Assembly (NCBI RefSeq): GCF_002023715.1
Contig: NZ_MAHX01000015.1
Coordinates: forward strand, 1 to 64,000
Direction of reading: 5' to 3'
DNA length: 64,000 bases
Source of the DNA: Elizabethkingia occulta
GTDB taxonomy: Bacteria > Bacteroidota > Bacteroidia > Flavobacteriales > Weeksellaceae
The first letter of the stretch is position 1. Each line of letters begins with the position of its first letter. A model generated the notes under the pieces. It ran no database searches. It had not been told where the DNA came from and was given only the letters and a program-made list of their open reading frames with translations. Positions 1-8,437 of the stretch are shown in pieces. A program made the position numbers and the translations under genes.

Positions 1-27
1 AAGTTCTAAAAAATATAACAAACTTTA

Positions 28-135
<108 letters not shown>

Positions 136-143
136 TATTTTTG

Positions 144-180
144 AAAAGCCTTTGCATAATAATGCAGAGGCTTTTTCGTT
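144..180 (+). terminator. Terminator of the rRNA operon
   Basis: A 13-bp stem (144-156 pairs with 163-175, one G-U pair) with a 6-nt loop runs into a T-rich tract. It sits just after the 5S rRNA. Confidence 0.9.
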
Positions 181-498
181 TTTAGGATATTACTATTCCT
201 AAACCAACCCATAAAATCAGGAGGTTATACTGGCTATGCAGGTTATAAGAGTTATGGATGTGATAAAGTTATCCTTCTAATAATCACTCATAATATCCGG
301 TTAAGATAACGTTCCTCCGGAACGCTCTGAATTTTCAGAATTATAATCTATAGAGATAAAGCTCCTGACGGAGCCCCTTATTTATTGTGATGAACTATAT
401 TTTCAATAATGACTAACAGAGGTTATAAGACTGGGGATAGAGTTCGTAAAGCTCTTAGATCTATAAACCTTTTAAACTTATAACTATTCATTCTTAAC
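181..498. other. Gene-free region with small palindromes
   Basis: No credible gene is seen between the rRNA terminator and the end of the eda-like gene. It holds three small inverted repeats: 310-315/319-324 (CGTTCC/GGAACG), 326-331/334-339 (TCTGAA/TTCAGA) and 361-365/370-374 (GCTCC/GGAGC). Loosely repeated GGTTATAAGA and GAGTTATGAGTTA words are also present. It looks like degraded intergenic repeat sequence. Confidence 0.5.
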
Positions 499-1143
499 TC
501 ATAACTCCCTAACTTCTTCAATATAACTGAATACTTTCTTTAATTGATTGGTTACTTCTGCAGTATCGAAATCTGTAGGGAATAAACTGGAACCAAGTCC
601 AACAGAAGTAACTCCGGCTTCAAACCAGCTGTGTATATTTTCCTTATTTAGTTTAACTCCTCCGGTTGGCATGAATTTTAAGCCAGGAAACAGGGGCTTT
701 ATAGCCTTTAAAAACTTTGTTCCGAGTAAGTCTCCCGGAAATAGTTTAATAAGCTTGCAATTGGCCTTTTCTGCTTGATTAATTTCTGAAGGGGTCATAC
801 ATCCCGGAATCCATAATTTACTATGTTGATTAGCTATTGGAGCTATGTCTGCATCAAAAACAGGGCTTACCAGAAAATCTGTATTAAGATTTAAAAATGT
901 TTCAGCCTGTTTTTTGCTTTTAATTGTTCCAATACCCAATTTTAGATCGGGAAAATACTGATCTTTATATTGCTGTAATATTTCAAAATTGGAGACTGCA
1001 TTTGCACCTCTGTTTACAAACTCGAATACTCTTACTCCTCCATCATATGAAGCTTTTAATGCTTTTTTACAAACTTCAGGATTATCGTGATAAAAAACCG
1101 GAATTACCGGATGCTTTTCAATATAATTAAGTGTCTCTTCCAT
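499..1143 (-). CDS. eda: 2-keto-3-deoxy-6-phosphogluconate aldolase family protein
   Basis: This is the predicted last step of the hexuronate route. It should cleave 2-keto-3-deoxy-6-phosphogluconate to pyruvate and glyceraldehyde-3-phosphate in the cytosol. At 214 aa it has the usual length of class I KDPG/KHG aldolases. Visible landmarks are a catalytic-type Glu at about 41 followed by Arg45, a GIGTIKS segment near 70-76, PGCMTPSE at 113-120, the Schiff-base lysine K133 in LIKLFPGD, and the phosphate-binding PTGGV at 159-163. The segment around 41 (EFVNRG) departs from the usual E-x-T-x-R-T, so substrate preference is not certain. It lies 5 bp downstream of kdgK on the same strand and is probably cotranscribed with it. 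Confidence 0.88.
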   Translation of the reverse strand: MEETLNYIEKHPVIPVFYHDNPEVCKKALKASYDGGVRVFEFVNRGANAVSNFEILQQYKDQYFPDLKLGIGTIKSKKQAETFLNLNTDFLVSPVFDADIAPIANQHSKLWIPGCMTPSEINQAEKANCKLIKLFPGDLLGTKFLKAIKPLFPGLKFMPTGGVKLNKENIHSWFEAGVTSVGLGSSLFPTDFDTAEVTNQLKKVFSYIEEVREL

Positions 1144-1148
1144 TTTAC

Positions 1149-2135
1149 TTATTTAGTATTACTAAAATCTCCTGTTACAAATAACTTGTTATAGCCTTCG
1201 AGTACTGCATTGTCTATTGTACTCTGTAAGTCGAGATCCTGATACAATGAGGCTATTGCGCCAGCCATAAATGCATCTCCACTTCCAATGCGGTCTATAA
1301 TGTCATTGGTTTCGTATATCGGGCTTATTAAGCTCTTATTTCTTGAATGAAGGGTTCCAAAAAGAAGGTTATGGTTTGAATTATCCATAAAGCGGAAGGT
1401 ATTTGCCACAATTCTGGCATCTTTATATTCAGAAAACAGATCTATACTGTTCTTTTTAGCAAATTCAAAATACTCTTCGGGGCTTGTATTTCTATTTAGA
1501 TTACTATCAATAGAAGTATCTAACATATTATGAGAAGCCCAAATATTCCCCATGATAATATGACAATATTTTACCAATTCAGGCATTACTTCTAGAGGAC
1601 TTTTTCCGTATTGCCATAATTTGTTCCTGTAGTTTAAATCTACAGATATAGTAATTCCCTTTGAATAAGCAACCTCCAATGCTTCCTTCATTACTTCTGC
1701 AAGCTCCTCGTTTAAAGCTGGAGTAATCGCTGTCCAATGAAACCAGCTACAGTCTTCAAATATTTTATGCCAGTCAATTTCACCTGTCTTTATCTGACTA
1801 AACGAAGAATATTTACGATCATATATAACTTCGCCTTTACTTAATCCATTTGCTGAAAGCAATATGTAAGAGCCAATCCTATCACCTCTGTATAAAAAAC
1901 TGTCAGTTTCAACGTTATTGTCTTTCAATATTTTCAGAAATTCCCTGGTAATTTGATTGTCGGGTGCTGCCGAAATATAAGAAACCGGAAGTCCGGTTTG
2001 TCCCAGCTTTACAGCAACATTGGCTTCGGATCCGCCTGGAAAAGCCATAACCTTATTAGACTCATTAAAGAATGAATCTTCTGCAGGTTGATATCGTACT
2101 AATGCTTCTCCGAAGCAGATAATTTTTCCTTTCAT
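1149..2135 (-). CDS. kdgK: 2-keto-3-deoxygluconate kinase (PfkB family)
   Basis: Predicted to phosphorylate 2-keto-3-deoxygluconate with ATP to KDPG, feeding the adjacent aldolase. The 328-aa protein is a PfkB/ribokinase-family sugar kinase. It has the FPGGSEANV substrate-site motif at 32-40 and the C-terminal signature DRIGSGDAFMAGA at 281-293, with D287 as likely catalytic base. It starts at an ATG 148 bp from the divergent uxuB-like gene, and a LacI-type operator lies in that gap. The neighbours, aldolase downstream and uxuA/uxaC divergent, support KDG over fructose or ribose as substrate. This remains an inference from context plus family. Confidence 0.88.
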   Translation of the reverse strand: MKGKIICFGEALVRYQPAEDSFFNESNKVMAFPGGSEANVAVKLGQTGLPVSYISAAPDNQITREFLKILKDNNVETDSFLYRGDRIGSYILLSANGLSKGEVIYDRKYSSFSQIKTGEIDWHKIFEDCSWFHWTAITPALNEELAEVMKEALEVAYSKGITISVDLNYRNKLWQYGKSPLEVMPELVKYCHIIMGNIWASHNMLDTSIDSNLNRNTSPEEYFEFAKKNSIDLFSEYKDARIVANTFRFMDNSNHNLLFGTLHSRNKSLISPIYETNDIIDRIGSGDAFMAGAIASLYQDLDLQSTIDNAVLEGYNKLFVTGDFSNTK

Positions 2136-2197
2136 ATTTTACTATCACTAAGTTAACTTAATTTAATATATTGAATATTTAAAGATTATTAATTTAT

Positions 2198-2213
2198 ACG
2201 AAAACGTTTTAGT
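2198..2213. promoter_or_regulatory. Candidate LacI-family operator
   Basis: A 10-bp perfect palindrome AAAACGTTTT (2201-2210) has flanks that extend the symmetry to 16 bp with one mismatch. The central CG with flanking A/T matches the usual LacI/GalR operator style. It lies between the divergent kdgK and uxuB-like genes, and a LacI-type regulator is encoded at 5676-6713, so it is probably the operator controlling both arms. Confidence 0.7.
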
Positions 2214-2283
2214 AGATTTTAATGATTATTTAATACTGTGATGTTAAATCTTGTTAATTTGGCTTCAGATTCAAAAACGGAAT

Positions 2284-3105
2284 ATGAGCATTTTAGAAAA
2301 GTTTTCACTTAAAGGAAAAGTAATTGTCGTAACAGGAGCAACAGGTATCCTGGGACAATCATTTGTTAAAGCCTTGGGTGAAGCAAATGCTAAAGTAGCA
2401 ATATTAGGAAGGAATGAAGAAAGAGGAAGAGAAAGAGTACAAGAGGTAGTTAATGCGGGCGGTGAGGCTGAATTTTTTCAGACGGATGTACTAAATGAAG
2501 AACAGTTAATAGAAACTAATAACATCATCATAAATGGATGGGGGAAGATAGATGGTTTGGTCAACGCTGCCGGTGGTAATATTCCGGGAGCGACCATTCC
2601 CCCAACGGAAAATTTGTTTGATACCAAAATTAGCGATACAATTAAAGCGATTGAACTCAACTTATATGGTAGCATTATTCCAACTTTCATTTTCGGAAAA
2701 GAAATTGCTAAAAATGGGAAAGGTTCTATTGTAAATATTTCTTCGCTGGCAGCAAGCAGACCTCTGACACGGGTATTAGGCTATACGATTGCTAAACATG
2801 GTATAGAAGGTCTTACTAAATGGATGGCAACAGAACTCCCTCTAAGATATGGAGATAGCGTAAGATGTAATGCTATTGCACCCGGCGTATTTTTGACAGA
2901 ACAAAACCGTACATTACTTACAAATAGTGATGGGACTTATACAGAAAGAGCTCAGAAATTTATTAACGGAACACCTTATTCAAGATTAGGAAATCCCGAT
3001 GAACTGGCAGGCACGTTAGTCTATTTACTAAGCGATGCGTCTCAGTTTGTAAATGGAGAGACCATTTTTGTAGACGGAGGTTTCAATTCATGGTGTGGGG
3101 TTTAA
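2284..3105 (+). CDS. uxuB: SDR-family fructuronate reductase / D-mannonate oxidoreductase
   Basis: A short-chain dehydrogenase expected to interconvert D-fructuronate and D-mannonate with NAD(H), the step between uxaC and uxuA. Numbering from the ATG at 2284 (273 aa), it shows the cofactor motif TGATGILG at 17-24, NAAGG at 94-98, the catalytic Ser at 153-154 and Y167-x3-K171. The reading frame can be extended to a TTG at 2251, but the residues before MSILEKFSLKGK do not look like an SDR and lie over a promoter-like TTAATTTG, so the ATG is preferred. This is the SDR type of mannonate oxidoreductase, unrelated in sequence to E. coli UxuB. The symbol rests on its place in the operon; uxuA starts 12 bp downstream. 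Confidence 0.82.
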   Translation: MSILEKFSLKGKVIVVTGATGILGQSFVKALGEANAKVAILGRNEERGRERVQEVVNAGGEAEFFQTDVLNEEQLIETNNIIINGWGKIDGLVNAAGGNIPGATIPPTENLFDTKISDTIKAIELNLYGSIIPTFIFGKEIAKNGKGSIVNISSLAASRPLTRVLGYTIAKHGIEGLTKWMATELPLRYGDSVRCNAIAPGVFLTEQNRTLLTNSDGTYTERAQKFINGTPYSRLGNPDELAGTLVYLLSDASQFVNGETIFVDGGFNSWCGV

Positions 3106-3117
3106 TGCAGGAGTAGT

Positions 3118-4278
3118 ATGAAAAGATTAGAACAGACCTGGCGTTGGTACGGACCAGAAGATCCGGTAAGCTTACAAGATATAAAACAGGCAGGAGCAAC
3201 AGGAATTGTAACGGCACTACATCATATTCTACATGGAGAAATCTGGCCGTCGGATGAAATTGCTAAAAGAAAGGAAATTATTGAAGAAGCAGGATTCAGA
3301 TGGTCAGTAGTTGAAAGTGTACCAGTGCATGAGGCTATCAAAACAAGATCTGAAGATGCAGCTCATTATATTGAAAACTATAGACAGACCTTAAAAAATC
3401 TGGCAGAAAACGGAATAAAAACTGTTTGTTACAATTTTATGCCAGTATTAGACTGGACGCGTACTCAGTTGGATTTAGAGTTAAAAGACGGATCAAAAGC
3501 TTTGTATTTTAACTGGATAGATTTAGCCGTTTTTGATCTGTTTATGTTGAAGCGTAAAAATGCAGAAGCTGATTATACAGATTGGGTAAAAGAAGAAGCG
3601 AAAGAACGCTTTGAGAATTATACTAAGGAACAATTGAATCAGTTACAAACCAATATTCTGATGGGAATTCCCGGAGAAAAGAATATTGAAATTGAGGAAC
3701 TGAACAAGAGTATTGAGCTTTACAGTACAATTGGAGCTGAAGGATTAAGACAAAATTTACTTTACTTTCTTCAATCAATTGCTGACATATGCGAGGAGTA
3801 TGGAATTTCGATGACTATTCATCCGGATGACCCGCCATATCCTATTTTGGGGCTTCCTCGCATAGCCGGTAATTTAGAAGACTTTAAATATATCATCGAG
3901 GGAGTCGATAAAAAGTTTAACGGGATTTGTTTTTGTACAGGTTCTTTAGGAGCAGGAAAAGCAGAGCAGCTTGCACAAATGTTCAGTGAACTAAAAGACA
4001 GAGTATATTTTATACACCTGAGAAATGTGCGGAAAGATGCACACGGAAATTTTTACGAAGCAGATCATTTGAATGGTGATGTAAACATGTATGAGGTAAT
4101 GAAGGTTATTGCAGAAGAAAATCAAAAAAGAGAAACTGCAATTCCTTTCAGACCAGATCATGGACATCAGATGCTGGATGATTTACAGAAAACAACTAAT
4201 CCCGGATACTCTGCAATCGGCAGATTAAGAGGATTAGCAGAGTTGAGAGGACTAGAATTAGGAATATTAGGTAAATAG
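3118..4278 (+). CDS. uxuA: Mannonate dehydratase
   Basis: Dehydrates D-mannonate to 2-keto-3-deoxygluconate. The 386-aa length and sequence fit the UxuA family, a TIM-barrel metal-dependent dehydratase related to xylose isomerases. Recognisable parts are an N-terminal LEQTWRWYGPEDPV segment, the TIHPDDPPYP strand, the FCTGSLGAG segment with the metal-site Cys, FIHLRNV, and the C-terminal RPDHGHQMLDD with metal-ligand Asp/His. It is placed between the SDR (12 bp upstream) and uxaC (ATG one base after its stop), so it is surely translated from the same mRNA. Confidence 0.96.
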   Translation: MKRLEQTWRWYGPEDPVSLQDIKQAGATGIVTALHHILHGEIWPSDEIAKRKEIIEEAGFRWSVVESVPVHEAIKTRSEDAAHYIENYRQTLKNLAENGIKTVCYNFMPVLDWTRTQLDLELKDGSKALYFNWIDLAVFDLFMLKRKNAEADYTDWVKEEAKERFENYTKEQLNQLQTNILMGIPGEKNIEIEELNKSIELYSTIGAEGLRQNLLYFLQSIADICEEYGISMTIHPDDPPYPILGLPRIAGNLEDFKYIIEGVDKKFNGICFCTGSLGAGKAEQLAQMFSELKDRVYFIHLRNVRKDAHGNFYEADHLNGDVNMYEVMKVIAEENQKRETAIPFRPDHGHQMLDDLQKTTNPGYSAIGRLRGLAELRGLELGILGK

Positions 4279-4279
4279 T

Positions 4280-5686
4280 ATGTCGTATTTTTTAAATGAT
4301 AATTTTCTGTTACAATCAGATATTGCAGTAGTATTATACAATGATTATGTAAAGGATTTACCGATTATAGACTATCATAATCATTTGTCACCGCAACAGA
4401 TTGCAGAGAATAAGAACTTTGAAAATATTACAAAAGTATGGCTGAAGGGGGACCATTATAAATGGCGTGCTATGAGAGCCTACGGTATAGACGAAGATTT
4501 TATCACCGGTAATGCTTCCGATGAAGATAAATTTCGCAAATGGGCTGAAGTAGTACCTAATACATTGCGTAATCCTTTATTTCATTGGACGCATATGGAA
4601 CTTAAAAATCCATTTGGTGTAAACGAATATCTGAATGCAGCTTCGGCCGACAGAATATATAAAGAGACTACCGAAAAATTACAACAGGAAAACTTTAGGC
4701 CGCAAAGTCTGTTGAATAATTATAATGTTGAAATGTTGGGTACGACGGATGATCCTACAGATGATCTTAGTTTTCATCAGAGTATACGACAACAAAATAA
4801 AGAAATAGATGTAAAGCCTAGTTTCCGACCGGATAAAATTTTTGCCATAAGCAAAGGTGATAGTTTCCGGGATTATGTAAGAAAGCTTTCAGAGGTGAGT
4901 AAAGTAGAGATTTCAGATTTGGATACTCTTCTTGAAGCTTTACAGAAACGGGTGAATTTTTTCGATGAAATGGGATGTGTAGCATCGGATCATGGTCTGT
5001 TGTATATTCCACAGCCGGGAAAATATAGTTTAAAAGAAATTAATCATGTCTTTTTTACTGTTTTACTGGGAGATGATGAAGAGGCAAAGGATGTAGAAGA
5101 AGGTTATACTTATTATATTTTGACAGAGCTATGCAAAATGTATTATGAGAAAGGGTGGGCACAGCAATTTCATTTAGGAGCACTAAGAAATAACAATACC
5201 ATAAAGTTAAAAGAAATAGGGACAGATACAGGTTATGACTCTATTGGGGATTACCCACAAGCACAAGCATTATCCGCATTTTTAAACAATTTAGAGAATC
5301 AACAAAAACTAACCAAGACCATATTATATAATCTCAATCCGGCGGATAATGCGGTGTTTGGGTCCATGACAGGTAACTTTCAGGGAGAAGGTATAAAAGG
5401 AAAAATACAACTTGGGTCTGCATGGTGGTTTCTGGATCAGCTGGACGGAATGGAACAGCAAATTAATACACTTTCAAATCTGGGGCTAATCAGTACATTT
5501 ATTGGAATGCTCACAGATTCCAGGAGTTTTCTCTCCTTTCCGAGACATGAGTATTTTAGAAGGTTGCTATGTAATCTTTTTGCAGAAGATATTAGAAAAG
5601 GTTTATTGCCGAATGACCTGAAATGGGTAGGAAGTATAATTAGTGATATTTGTTATCACAATGCCAAATCTTATTTTAAGAGTTAA
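4280..5686 (+). CDS. uxaC: Glucuronate (uronate) isomerase
   Basis: Isomerises D-glucuronate to D-fructuronate (and galacturonate to tagaturonate), the entry step of the pathway. The 468-aa protein belongs to the amidohydrolase-like uronate isomerase family. It has the DYHNHL metal-binding motif at 31-36 and the family segments TDDPTDD, FHLGALRNNN and GSAWWFLDQ further on. It is the third gene of the uxuB-uxuA-uxaC operon. Its 3' end overlaps by 11 bp the end of the convergent LacI-type gene. No galacturonate-branch genes (uxaA, uxaB) are nearby, so glucuronate is the likelier substrate. Confidence 0.96.
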   Translation: MSYFLNDNFLLQSDIAVVLYNDYVKDLPIIDYHNHLSPQQIAENKNFENITKVWLKGDHYKWRAMRAYGIDEDFITGNASDEDKFRKWAEVVPNTLRNPLFHWTHMELKNPFGVNEYLNAASADRIYKETTEKLQQENFRPQSLLNNYNVEMLGTTDDPTDDLSFHQSIRQQNKEIDVKPSFRPDKIFAISKGDSFRDYVRKLSEVSKVEISDLDTLLEALQKRVNFFDEMGCVASDHGLLYIPQPGKYSLKEINHVFFTVLLGDDEEAKDVEEGYTYYILTELCKMYYEKGWAQQFHLGALRNNNTIKLKEIGTDTGYDSIGDYPQAQALSAFLNNLENQQKLTKTILYNLNPADNAVFGSMTGNFQGEGIKGKIQLGSAWWFLDQLDGMEQQINTLSNLGLISTFIGMLTDSRSFLSFPRHEYFRRLLCNLFAEDIRKGLLPNDLKWVGSIISDICYHNAKSYFKS

Positions 5687-6713
5687 AATTTTCCGGAAAA
5701 TAACCACATGACTTTCTAATAACTAACTGGGTTTCCAGTTCAATAGTTTTGTAATCTTTAGTTGGTTTATTTAGTAATTCTATCATTTTCTCGGTGGCAA
5801 TCTTACCAATCTCATATGCTGGCTGTACAATTGTAGACAGAGGTGGATTTAGTGAGAACGCAAAAGTTGTATTTGCAAACCCCAAAACAGCTATATCTTT
5901 CGGAACTTTAATACCAGCTTCCATAAAAATTCCAAGACTTCTGGTAGAAATGGTTTCGGAACCACAAATAACCGCATCCGGAGGATTTTCAGATTTTAAT
6001 TTTTCAGAGATAAATTCTTTAATTTTCTCATCGTGTTGGTTGATGTTTTTTAGATCCACAAACAATACATTTTCATCAAGATAAGGGATGTTATATTGTT
6101 TTAGGGCATTTTTATAACCCTCTAAGCGTAAATCACTGACACCTAATTTATCAGCAAGTATAATCAGAATATTTTTTTTCCCAATCCGCAAAAGATGCTG
6201 TGTAGCCTTAAAACTTCCACCAACGTTGTTAGCACCCACCTTATGGGTATCCAGTGAGCTTTGTATTCTGTCGAAAAGGACAATTGGATAGTTAGGCTGA
6301 AGCTTCTTTAGGAGATCAAAATTAGATGTTTCTGTTAATGGAGACATTAGAATACCATCTACTCCTTTGTTAATAAGAGACTCTATACATTGTCTTTCTG
6401 TAGCTTCATCATGATGGCTCTGCATGATAAGGGTGTCGAAGCCTTTATCCATGAAATTACTTTGTATCCCGTCCAGAACCTGGGATATAAATGTATTGGA
6501 AATGTCACAAACAATAACTCCAATGGTATTTGTTTTACCAAATTTTAGATTTTTTGCGAGTCTGTTTGGGTGATAATTGTGCTTTTCAGCGTATTCAATT
6601 ATTTTTTTCTTGGTAGCAGCACTGATCTCATAACTATCGGACAGAGCTTTAGACACTGTAGATACAGAGACACTCAATGCTTTGGCGATATCACGGATAG
6701 TTACTTTAGGCAT
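5676..6713 (-). CDS. LacI-family transcriptional regulator
   Basis: A 345-aa DNA-binding regulator. The N-terminus carries the LacI-type helix-turn-helix (VTIRDIAKALSVSVSTVSKA, residues 4-23) followed by the hinge with NYHPNRLAKNL. The rest is a periplasmic-binding-protein-like effector domain (TNTIGVIVCDISNTF, GVDGILMSPL, AVLGFANTT). Given its position beside the hexuronate genes it probably represses them and is released by a pathway intermediate. The palindrome at 2198-2213 is the best candidate site. No similar palindrome is seen in front of the gene itself, so autoregulation is not indicated. Confidence 0.93.
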   Translation of the reverse strand: MPKVTIRDIAKALSVSVSTVSKALSDSYEISAATKKKIIEYAEKHNYHPNRLAKNLKFGKTNTIGVIVCDISNTFISQVLDGIQSNFMDKGFDTLIMQSHHDEATERQCIESLINKGVDGILMSPLTETSNFDLLKKLQPNYPIVLFDRIQSSLDTHKVGANNVGGSFKATQHLLRIGKKNILIILADKLGVSDLRLEGYKNALKQYNIPYLDENVLFVDLKNINQHDEKIKEFISEKLKSENPPDAVICGSETISTRSLGIFMEAGIKVPKDIAVLGFANTTFAFSLNPPLSTIVQPAYEIGKIATEKMIELLNKPTKDYKTIELETQLVIRKSCGYFPENFNS

Positions 6714-6737
6714 GGCTATAATAAGTCTCCTAATTTA

Positions 6738-6745
6738 CAAAATTA
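6738..6745 (-). promoter_or_regulatory. -7 box of the LacI-type gene
   Basis: Reads TAATTTTG on the minus strand, a full match to the Bacteroidetes TAnnTTTG box, 24 bases before the ATG. No TTG is seen at the expected -33 distance. Confidence 0.5.
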
Positions 6746-6804
6746 TATCAGCAATAAGGAAGATTAAAAAAAATAGCTATATTTATACCTAAGACTTTAG
6801 GGTT

Positions 6805-7860
6805 ATGAAAATAAAAATCAGCTTTATTCTATTTCTGTTTTTATCGGCTTTGTGCTTTTCACAGGTTATAAAAGGAAGCGTTGTTTCCACGGCAGAACAG
6901 CCTTTGTCTAATGTAAAAATATATATCGACGGTAGCCAGGTTTCTTCGGTTACGGATACCAAGGGAATATTTGATATTAGCATCCCCAATATAAAACAGG
7001 GAAATATTGTTTTTCAGAAAGACGGCTATCAGGATTTTGTTTATCCGCTGCAACAGGCTATGAATAAAACCCTTAAAGTTGTCCTGGAAAAAGAACGTCT
7101 TATAGAAGAGGTAAAGTTAATTGGGTACTCAAGTAAAGATTATGAAAAATACATTAATACTTTTTTTGATAATTTTTTGGGAATCAGCAGAGAGGGTGTA
7201 AGTATTGAGAATCCGAAAGAAGTGAAATTTGCTTATGATAAAACAGAAAGAATTCTCAGAGCTCAGGCTAAGAAGCCTTTAATAATTATCAATAAAAAAC
7301 TAGGTTATACAATAGAATACAAACTCATGTCTTTCTATGTTGATTATAGAAATGGTATTTCCCAATATACAGGAACATCATTTTATACACCAGTAAAAGC
7401 ATCTGAATCTAAAAGCAGAGTTTATAAAATGAACAGGCTGAATGCCTATTATGGTAGTGTGCAGCATTTTTTTAAATCAGTATTTAATAACAGTGTTAAT
7501 AAAGAAGGATTTATTCTGGATAGGGTTAAGCATATGGAAGGTCAAAAAGCTCTCGCTTTGGTAGAAAAAAATCTTCAGGCACCTGCGTACAGAAGTGAAG
7601 AGGATGGAAAAGTGTATTTTGAATTTCCTGATATACTAATGGTAAGCTATAAGAAATATCTTTTCGATATTTCTAAGCGGGAGGTTGTAAGAACAGACTC
7701 TTATAGTACGATAAATTCTTATGTTGAAACGCGTGGTCTCCGTTATCATATAACATCTGACGGTAATTATTCAGATCCGGATCAGATGTTGTTTCAGAAG
7801 TCCTGGGCTATGGATAAAGTGGCAAAAATGCTTCCGCTGGATTACGAACCTGAAAAATAA
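6805..7860 (+). CDS. Secreted protein with carboxypeptidase-like regulatory domain
   Basis: A 351-aa exported protein of unknown function. Residues 1-20 form a Sec signal peptide ending in FSQ. Residues 21-95 look like the CarboxypepD_reg-like Ig-type domain common in Bacteroidetes surface proteins (IKGSVVSTAEQPLSNVKIYI ... VTDTKGIFDI ... VVLEKE). Here it heads a soluble protein and not a TonB-dependent receptor, as no plug or barrel follows. Residues 100-351 are a conserved-looking domain without motifs I recognise. The gene stands alone, with a hairpin after its stop. Confidence 0.75.
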   Translation: MKIKISFILFLFLSALCFSQVIKGSVVSTAEQPLSNVKIYIDGSQVSSVTDTKGIFDISIPNIKQGNIVFQKDGYQDFVYPLQQAMNKTLKVVLEKERLIEEVKLIGYSSKDYEKYINTFFDNFLGISREGVSIENPKEVKFAYDKTERILRAQAKKPLIIINKKLGYTIEYKLMSFYVDYRNGISQYTGTSFYTPVKASESKSRVYKMNRLNAYYGSVQHFFKSVFNNSVNKEGFILDRVKHMEGQKALALVEKNLQAPAYRSEEDGKVYFEFPDILMVSYKKYLFDISKREVVRTDSYSTINSYVETRGLRYHITSDGNYSDPDQMLFQKSWAMDKVAKMLPLDYEPEK

Positions 7861-7890
7861 AAAGGCCCTTGTATACAACAAGAGCCCTAA
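7861..7890. terminator. Imperfect hairpin between convergent genes
   Basis: Arms around 7863-7872 and 7878-7888 pair with one mismatch and one bulge. The minus-strand side runs into a T-rich stretch, so it best serves the DUF4252 operon coming from the right. Confidence 0.5.
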
Positions 7891-7917
7891 TTTAGAGATA
7901 TGAAAATATAATGTTTT

Positions 7918-8433
7918 TTAATTTATTGATTTGCTTTTACTGGCCATGTTGACAATATTGGAAATATCTTCCGGGGTAAAATTACCTCTAACATCTACAA
8001 AAACTTTTTCTCCGTTTTTATCCCCATCCACTGCAATTAGTAATTTGTTAATCTGATCGCCATTGGTAATGGCTCGGATATTTACTTTTTGCCCTTCTGA
8101 ATTCAGGGTCATCCACTCTTCATATTTATTTTCTGTAAAGAAGCGGTTCAGTTTTTCCTGATAGTTAGCATTTGGAGCGATAACAGTCATAACACGGACT
8201 TTCTTTACCTTCTTGATCAATGCAATCACTTCTTCACTTTCCCCGTCTTCACGGAGTGCCTTTTTTATAAATGGTTTGACCAAAAACATGGGTGGGTTGA
8301 CAGCTGTGATCTGTGCTCCTTTTCCCAGACTTTCACGATCCAGAAACTCCATATTCGGACTGGAGGAAACAATACATGATTGTAAAAAAGCAAGCAGAAT
8401 GAATAAAGCGAATATTTTAGAGAAAGCTTTCAT
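7918..8433 (-). CDS. DUF4252 family lipoprotein
   Basis: A 171-aa lipoprotein of the DUF4252 type. The chosen ATG at 8433 gives MKAFSKIFALFILLAFLQSC, a signal peptide with lipobox Cys20. The longer frame (to 8487) adds 18 charged residues ahead of the signal and overlaps the upstream gene, so it is not preferred. The mature part contains VKKVRVMTVIAP and a C-terminal LLIAVDGDKNG...VDVRGNFTPEDI segment that matches the C-terminus of the neighbour at 8438-8983 (LLSITGDDEN...LLDGKVNVDDI). The two are paralogues. It is the last gene of the sigma-factor cassette, 4 bp after its paralogue. Function unknown. Confidence 0.82.
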   Translation of the reverse strand: MKAFSKIFALFILLAFLQSCIVSSSPNMEFLDRESLGKGAQITAVNPPMFLVKPFIKKALREDGESEEVIALIKKVKKVRVMTVIAPNANYQEKLNRFFTENKYEEWMTLNSEGQKVNIRAITNGDQINKLLIAVDGDKNGEKVFVDVRGNFTPEDISNIVNMASKSKSIN

Positions 8434-8437
8434 TATA

